Source: Voacanga thouarsii (Eukaryota > Streptophyta > Magnoliopsida > Gentianales > Apocynaceae). From it: DNA of 64,000 nt. Location of the stretch: positions 62,001-126,000 of the forward strand of contig JANUWF010000008.1 in the NCBI GenBank assembly GCA_026120185.1. The letters are read 5' to 3'. The position numbers and the translations under genes were made by a program. Below are positions 60,464 to 64,000 of the stretch, piece after piece (the first letter of the stretch is position 1; each line of letters starts with the position of its first letter). A model generated the notes under the pieces. The model was not told where the DNA came from. It saw only the letters and a program-made list of their open reading frames with translations, and searched no databases.

Positions 60464-60890
60464 AGGCAACCACCAATAGTGTAGTACGTGGTTAAACTGC
60501 TGAAACACTCCATCGAGTCCAAGTTGGTAAAAATGGATATTCCTGGCACGCACGAGTCAAAACTGTGAACGCCCCTCCCCCCGCCCCCCAAATCATATCC
60601 ATCCATTTTGAACTACATTTAACTTGATTCTTAAGTTATTCTTAAGATACGTAGGCAGCTTAGAAGAAATTTCTAAGTTCAGTCACATCCTTTCATCATT
60701 CTCTATTTTTCTCAAGTGATGACTTATTGTGAAATCGACGTTTGCAATAAGTAAACAAAACACATATGTGCGAGAAAAGGTTGAGAAAATATGAAATAAG
60801 TATATTATTGATGCTAGTAAGGAAGCAAGCTTATTTTAAAAGAAAGGAAAAATACAACTGCTTAATGAACATATGAGGTGCTATGCGACA

Positions 60891-61750
60891 TCAAGTAAAA
60901 AACTTGAAATTTTCCAAGTCTTGTTGTATTGCCACCAAATGTTCTCTTATATTCTTCAAGTTGGCTTCATCCTCTTCGTTTTTTTTAGGGGCGTTTTGAA
61001 GTGAAGCAAGCTCTTCTTTGAGGGACAAGCGGGTGGACTCTACTTCTAAAAGCTGCCTGTTCTTTTCCTCAACAGCAGTTAAATGTTTTTTATCCTCTTT
61101 CTTTAAGCGTTTGAGCTTCCTTTTGAGAGCAGTAATATTGGCTTTAACTCGTTGTGAGTTGGCCTTACTTTCTTCAATTTGACTTGTGACGTCACACTTT
61201 TTAGCCTCAACATCACCCAAGTGTTGGCCAGCAGCAAAAAGCAATTTAGCATGAGACTCCTTTGAGGCTTTCTCCGAAGAGGTGGATCTAGCATCGTCAA
61301 ATTCACGCGCTTTAGCAAAGAAAGAACTCAAGCGATTATCCAATGGTGACAAGTCAACAATAGGATCCTTGCTCAATTCTTTAAGAATATAGCAAGCTTG
61401 ATCCTCAAGTGAAGAGATCTGCTCGATAGGCGTTTGTCGAATTCTTTGATAAAATTGCTGCCATACTTCCATAACAAACTTCTTTTGCAACTTGACAGTA
61501 GGGACTCTCCCGGGAAGGTAGATATGGATGAACAATGTTGATGAGATACTACCTTAGATGTCAAATCCTCATGTTGAGGGTAAAGGATGTCCTTGCAACC
61601 ATCTTGCTTTAAGCAGTGGGAATCATTGATTGAGCCTTGAGAATAAGCATCCTCATCAAGGGTTACAACATTGTCCACCTAATGAAGGAGAATAGCAAAG
61701 AGGTTGAGTAAATTGAAAAAAAAAAAAAAAAAAAAGAGGAGAAACTTACT
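60891..61750 (-). pseudogene. Antisense coiled-coil gene of E (exon 2; one frameshift)
   Basis: Opposite to gag-pol. The main frame, 60891-61535 (214 residues), is rich in Glu, Lys, Leu and Ser. The segment of about residues 75-205 looks like a continuous coiled coil (ITALKRKLKRLKKEDKKHL). Upstream, 61540-61678 continues in another frame, starting at the splice acceptor with DNVVTLDEDAYS. The bases 61679-61749 look like an intron: GTAAGT donor, T-tract, CATTAG acceptor. Joining is in frame with GAIPAGAL in the upstream exon. It occupies the same place and strand as the D antisense gene and has the same general make-up, with little sequence identity. Its role is unknown. Confidence 0.68.
61679..61749 (-). 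other. Candidate intron of E antisense gene
   Basis: 71 bases on the minus strand with donor GTAAGT (perfect plant consensus), a ~21-base T-tract (61715-61735) and acceptor CTTCATTAG. The length is typical of short plant introns. D has a 69-base counterpart at 52480-52548. Confidence 0.6.
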
Positions 61751-61857
61751 AGGGCGCCCGCGGGAATTGCACCCAAAGATTGTAGGGATCTTCAATTCAA
61801 TTGAGCTAATGAAGATTGTTTCAAATTGGTGTGAAAAAAATTGATCAAGATGAAGGT

Positions 61858-61866
61858 CTTTTTATA
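61858..61866 (-). promoter_or_regulatory. Candidate antisense TATA box in E
   Basis: The minus strand reads TATAAAAAG about 110 bases before the intron donor. It would place a start site near 61830 and a short first exon. It lies inside E, outside the LTR. Confidence 0.45.
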
Positions 61867-62177
61867 GGTACTATAGAATGCCTTTTTCAAATCCTATAAG
61901 AATTCTAATTCTTGATTAAAAGATTTTAATTGAGATTTAAATTTAAATCCAAGAATTTTGATTGGTGAATTCAAAAAATATGATTACTATTCAAAATTGG
62001 ATTTTAAATCTTTTCATTAATTCCTTATAGGAATAGAAAAAAAAAATTCTATTTTATTAAAGAATTGAAAAAATGCTTTTTATATTAATTTCTAATTAAA
62101 TTGAGAAATTAATATTTTAAATACTTCAAACCTTATTTCCAAGTTCTTTTAACAAAAATATTTTCCCTCAAGTCTTG

Positions 62178-62190
62178 AAGTGGGGGCATT
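62178..62190 (+). promoter_or_regulatory. Polypurine tract of E
   Basis: AAGTGGGGGCATT lies directly before the 3' LTR, as the plus-strand primer should. Confidence 0.75.
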
Positions 62191-63057
62191 TGTAGACAAG
62201 GAATTTTGGGATAAAATATATTTTCAAGATTAAAAGAAAATTATATATTTTAGTCTTGATTAATTAAAATTAATTCATGAATAAATATAATTATTCTTGA
62301 ATTAATATAGTTGGGCTATCATTAAAAGCCCATTAAATCCAATGGATTATGAAATTGGACAATTAAAATTGGGTTATTGTTAATGGTCCATTTTACATTA
62401 AATCCAATATATTATGGATTAAATCGAATCGGACTAGGCCCTAAAATTGGACTTGTAAAAAGTCTCATAATCCAAATATAATGTGGATTACATGAGATTG
62501 GGCCAAAATATAAATTAAGCCCATGTCATCTTAAACCCAAGTCCATTAGGGTTTGTTGGGAGGCTCTTCCAAAATCCCACATCGACTATTTATGCTAAAG
62601 TTAAGAGATTTTTAGCCTATAAATAGGGTCTTCCTTCAATGGTTTAGGGGACCCCAAGATCCTCAAGCTCAAGCTTCAATAAACAAGAGGCATCGCAAAT
62701 TCAAGCATTCAAGCTTCATCAAATTCAAGGTTTAGAAGCTTCATCAAATTCAAGGTTCAGAATCATCATCAAATCAAGGTTCAGAATCTTCTTCAAATTT
62801 CAAGGCGTTCATCTTGCTCTGCATCAAATAAGTCTCGAAGGCTTGGCAATCAAGTGTTCGTTATCAAATCCCGTTCGATCCAAGATCATGCTCTTCAGCC
62901 CTCGAATCAACGTTTTTCAAAAAGAGAAGAATCAGAGGACTCATCCTGCAATTTAGGACTTCTTCAGAGATTTGTAACCACTTCTTATATTTACTAAATA
63001 CTTTGTAAATTGATATTTTTCTTGTCTTATTTGCAGACTTGAAATTTGTCGTCTACA
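62191..63057 (+). repeat. 3' LTR of E
   Basis: 867 bp, TGTAGACAAGG to GTCGTCTACA. It aligns end to end with 52610-53491; about eight substitutions are seen in the first ~430 bases. It contains the TATA box at 62618-62625 and the 25-bp repeats at 62711-62804. Confidence 0.95.
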
Positions 63058-63122
63058 ACGGGACCTCAACTTCTTTTTCCTCCTACTCCGGGATAGCGGG
63101 AGCAGCAGCAATAGACAGAATT
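63058..63122 (-). pseudogene. Upstream exon remnant of D antisense gene
   Basis: On the minus strand this reads AAAPAIPE, a TAG, then EEKEVEVP, in frame with the D exon left of E once a single target copy is counted. It shows that D continued here before E inserted. The homology to D ends at about 63122, where element B takes over. Confidence 0.55.
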
Positions 63123-64000
63123 TAATAAAGTAGTTGCAATGGGCGAGCTGGATCTTATTTTTTATTGTAATAAAGTAGTTGTATTAAAGGATATTTTATA
63201 TGTGGTTTTAGATAGAATTTAATTTCAGTTGCAAAGCTAATAAATCATGGATATTCTGTTTCTTTCCATTCTGGTATTACTATCAGTAGAATCGGAGAAG
63301 TTTTATTTACAGAGCACATGTATGAAAACTTATTCTTTTTAAATCCTACAAACAATCAAAAAAATAATACTCAATTTGGTTCTTTAAATAAGAAGAGAAA
63401 GACTAATGTCAATCACTCATATCTTTGGCATCTAAGGTTGGGCCATATTAACTAAACTAGGATTCAAAGGTTAATCCATGATGGGCCCTTGGACTTATTA
63501 AGATTGGAAAGTTGGCCTCAGTATGAATCCTGTTTTATGGGGAAAATGTCCAAAAGGTCATTCACCCAAAAGGCTTATAGAGTCAAGGAGATATTGGGTC
63601 TTGTTCATACTGATGTGTGTGACCCTTTATCTACTCAAGCTAGAGGGGGTTTTGAGTACTTCATCACTTTCACGGATGATTGTATAAGGTTTGGTTATGT
63701 CTAGCTGATGAGGCATAAGTCTAACTCTTTTGACAAGTTCAAAGAGTTTAAAGCTGAAGTGGAGTGTCAGATAGGTAAACTGATCAAAACATTACAATTG
63801 GATCATGTTGGAGAATGCCTCCTCGGAGAGTTCAAAGATTACATGGTACATCATGGAATAGTATCTCAGCTCTGTGCTGGGTACACCCCAGCAGAATAGA
63901 GTAGCTGAGAGAAGGCATAGGACATTAATGGAAATGGTCTAAAGCATGGTGTCTCCTGCTACTCTTCTGGTCTCTTTTTGGCGATATACCTTAGAAATAG
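63123..64000 (+). pseudogene. Copia B protease end, pre-integrase and integrase, runs off right edge
   Basis: From 63134 the sequence matches A at 30830 downwards, in inverted orientation: GELDLIFYCNKVVVLKDILY, then SYLWHLRLGHIN and, from 63489, WPQYESCFMGKMSKRSF, LVHTDVCDPLS, GGFEYFITFTDDC and FKDYMVHHGIVSQL. Stops lie at 63452, 63702 and 63897. The second integrase Asp is present (LQLDHVGECL) but its GGEY context is lost. It also shows the site of K2 without the LINE. It is best explained as the continuation of element B (36868-40081), its gag lost in the deletion next to D. Confidence 0.83.

Larger units (their letters stand above)
52610..63057 (+). mobile_element. Tat-type Ty3/gypsy element E, complete length
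   Basis: 10.4 kb with both LTRs, primer site, gag, protease, RT, RNase H, second RNase H, integrase, tandem repeats, antisense coiled-coil gene, polypurine tract and a near-perfect 5-bp target duplication. It is inserted in the antisense gene of D. The LTRs differ at about 25-30 bases by eye, mostly transitions. Several frameshifts and stops mean it is not autonomous now. Confidence 0.93.

Overview
The window is repeat-dense plant nuclear DNA. I find no ordinary host gene: nearly every recognisable coding segment belongs to a retrotransposon. Evidence for a flowering-plant genome is Ty1/copia elements primed by an initiator-Met-type primer site, Tekay/Del-like chromoviruses with very long LTRs, Ty3/gypsy elements of the Tat type (second RNase H plus antisense gene), and plant L1 LINEs whose ORF1 carries a DUF4283-like domain and a CCHC knuckle. 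The species cannot be read from the sequence. Host-like DNA is AT-rich; the two LINEs are much richer in G+C. Short names G, H, I, C, A, B, D, E, J, K1 and K2 are mine.

Layout. 1-5230: 5' part of a copia element, G (minus), which runs off the left edge; its LTR sits in the 3' LTR of chromovirus H. 5231-11030: H (minus), a truncated 3' LTR followed by a decayed pol. 11094-14945: chromovirus I (plus), LTR, decayed primer site and gag, inserted in the RT region of H. 14946-16896 plus 35197-36867: copia C (minus), split in two. 16897-35196: copia A (minus), complete with both LTRs and a GTTCT target duplication, inserted in the RNase H of C; A itself carries LINE K1 (19989-25971, nearly full length) and LINE K2 (27536-30664, 5'-truncated). 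36868-40081: 5' LTR and leader of copia B (plus, same family as A), inserted in the integrase of C. 40082-52609 and 63058-63122: Tat-type gypsy D (plus), inserted in the leader of B. D holds a 4.2-kb solo chromovirus LTR J (41574-45750, CTTCA duplication) in its gag and the Tat-type gypsy E (52610-63057, both LTRs) in its antisense gene. 63123-64000: protease and integrase of B resume, after a deletion that removed the 3' end of D and the gag of B.

The insertion order read from this is H, then I, then C, then A and B, then D, then J and E; G, K1 and K2 are placed only relative to their hosts. Most coding regions have stops or frameshifts, so no element looks autonomous. E looks youngest: its two LTRs differ at about 25-30 bases by eye, plus a 13-base duplication.

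The most unusual content is on the antisense strand of the two Tat-type elements. Each has a coiled-coil ORF downstream of pol, reading the other way, with an apparent short intron and a hydrophobic-acidic motif that fits the SUMO-interaction consensus. In E a TATA box lies correctly placed upstream. A second unusual item is a tRNA-like A-box/B-box pair with identical 32-base spacing in two diverged chromovirus LTRs (H and J).
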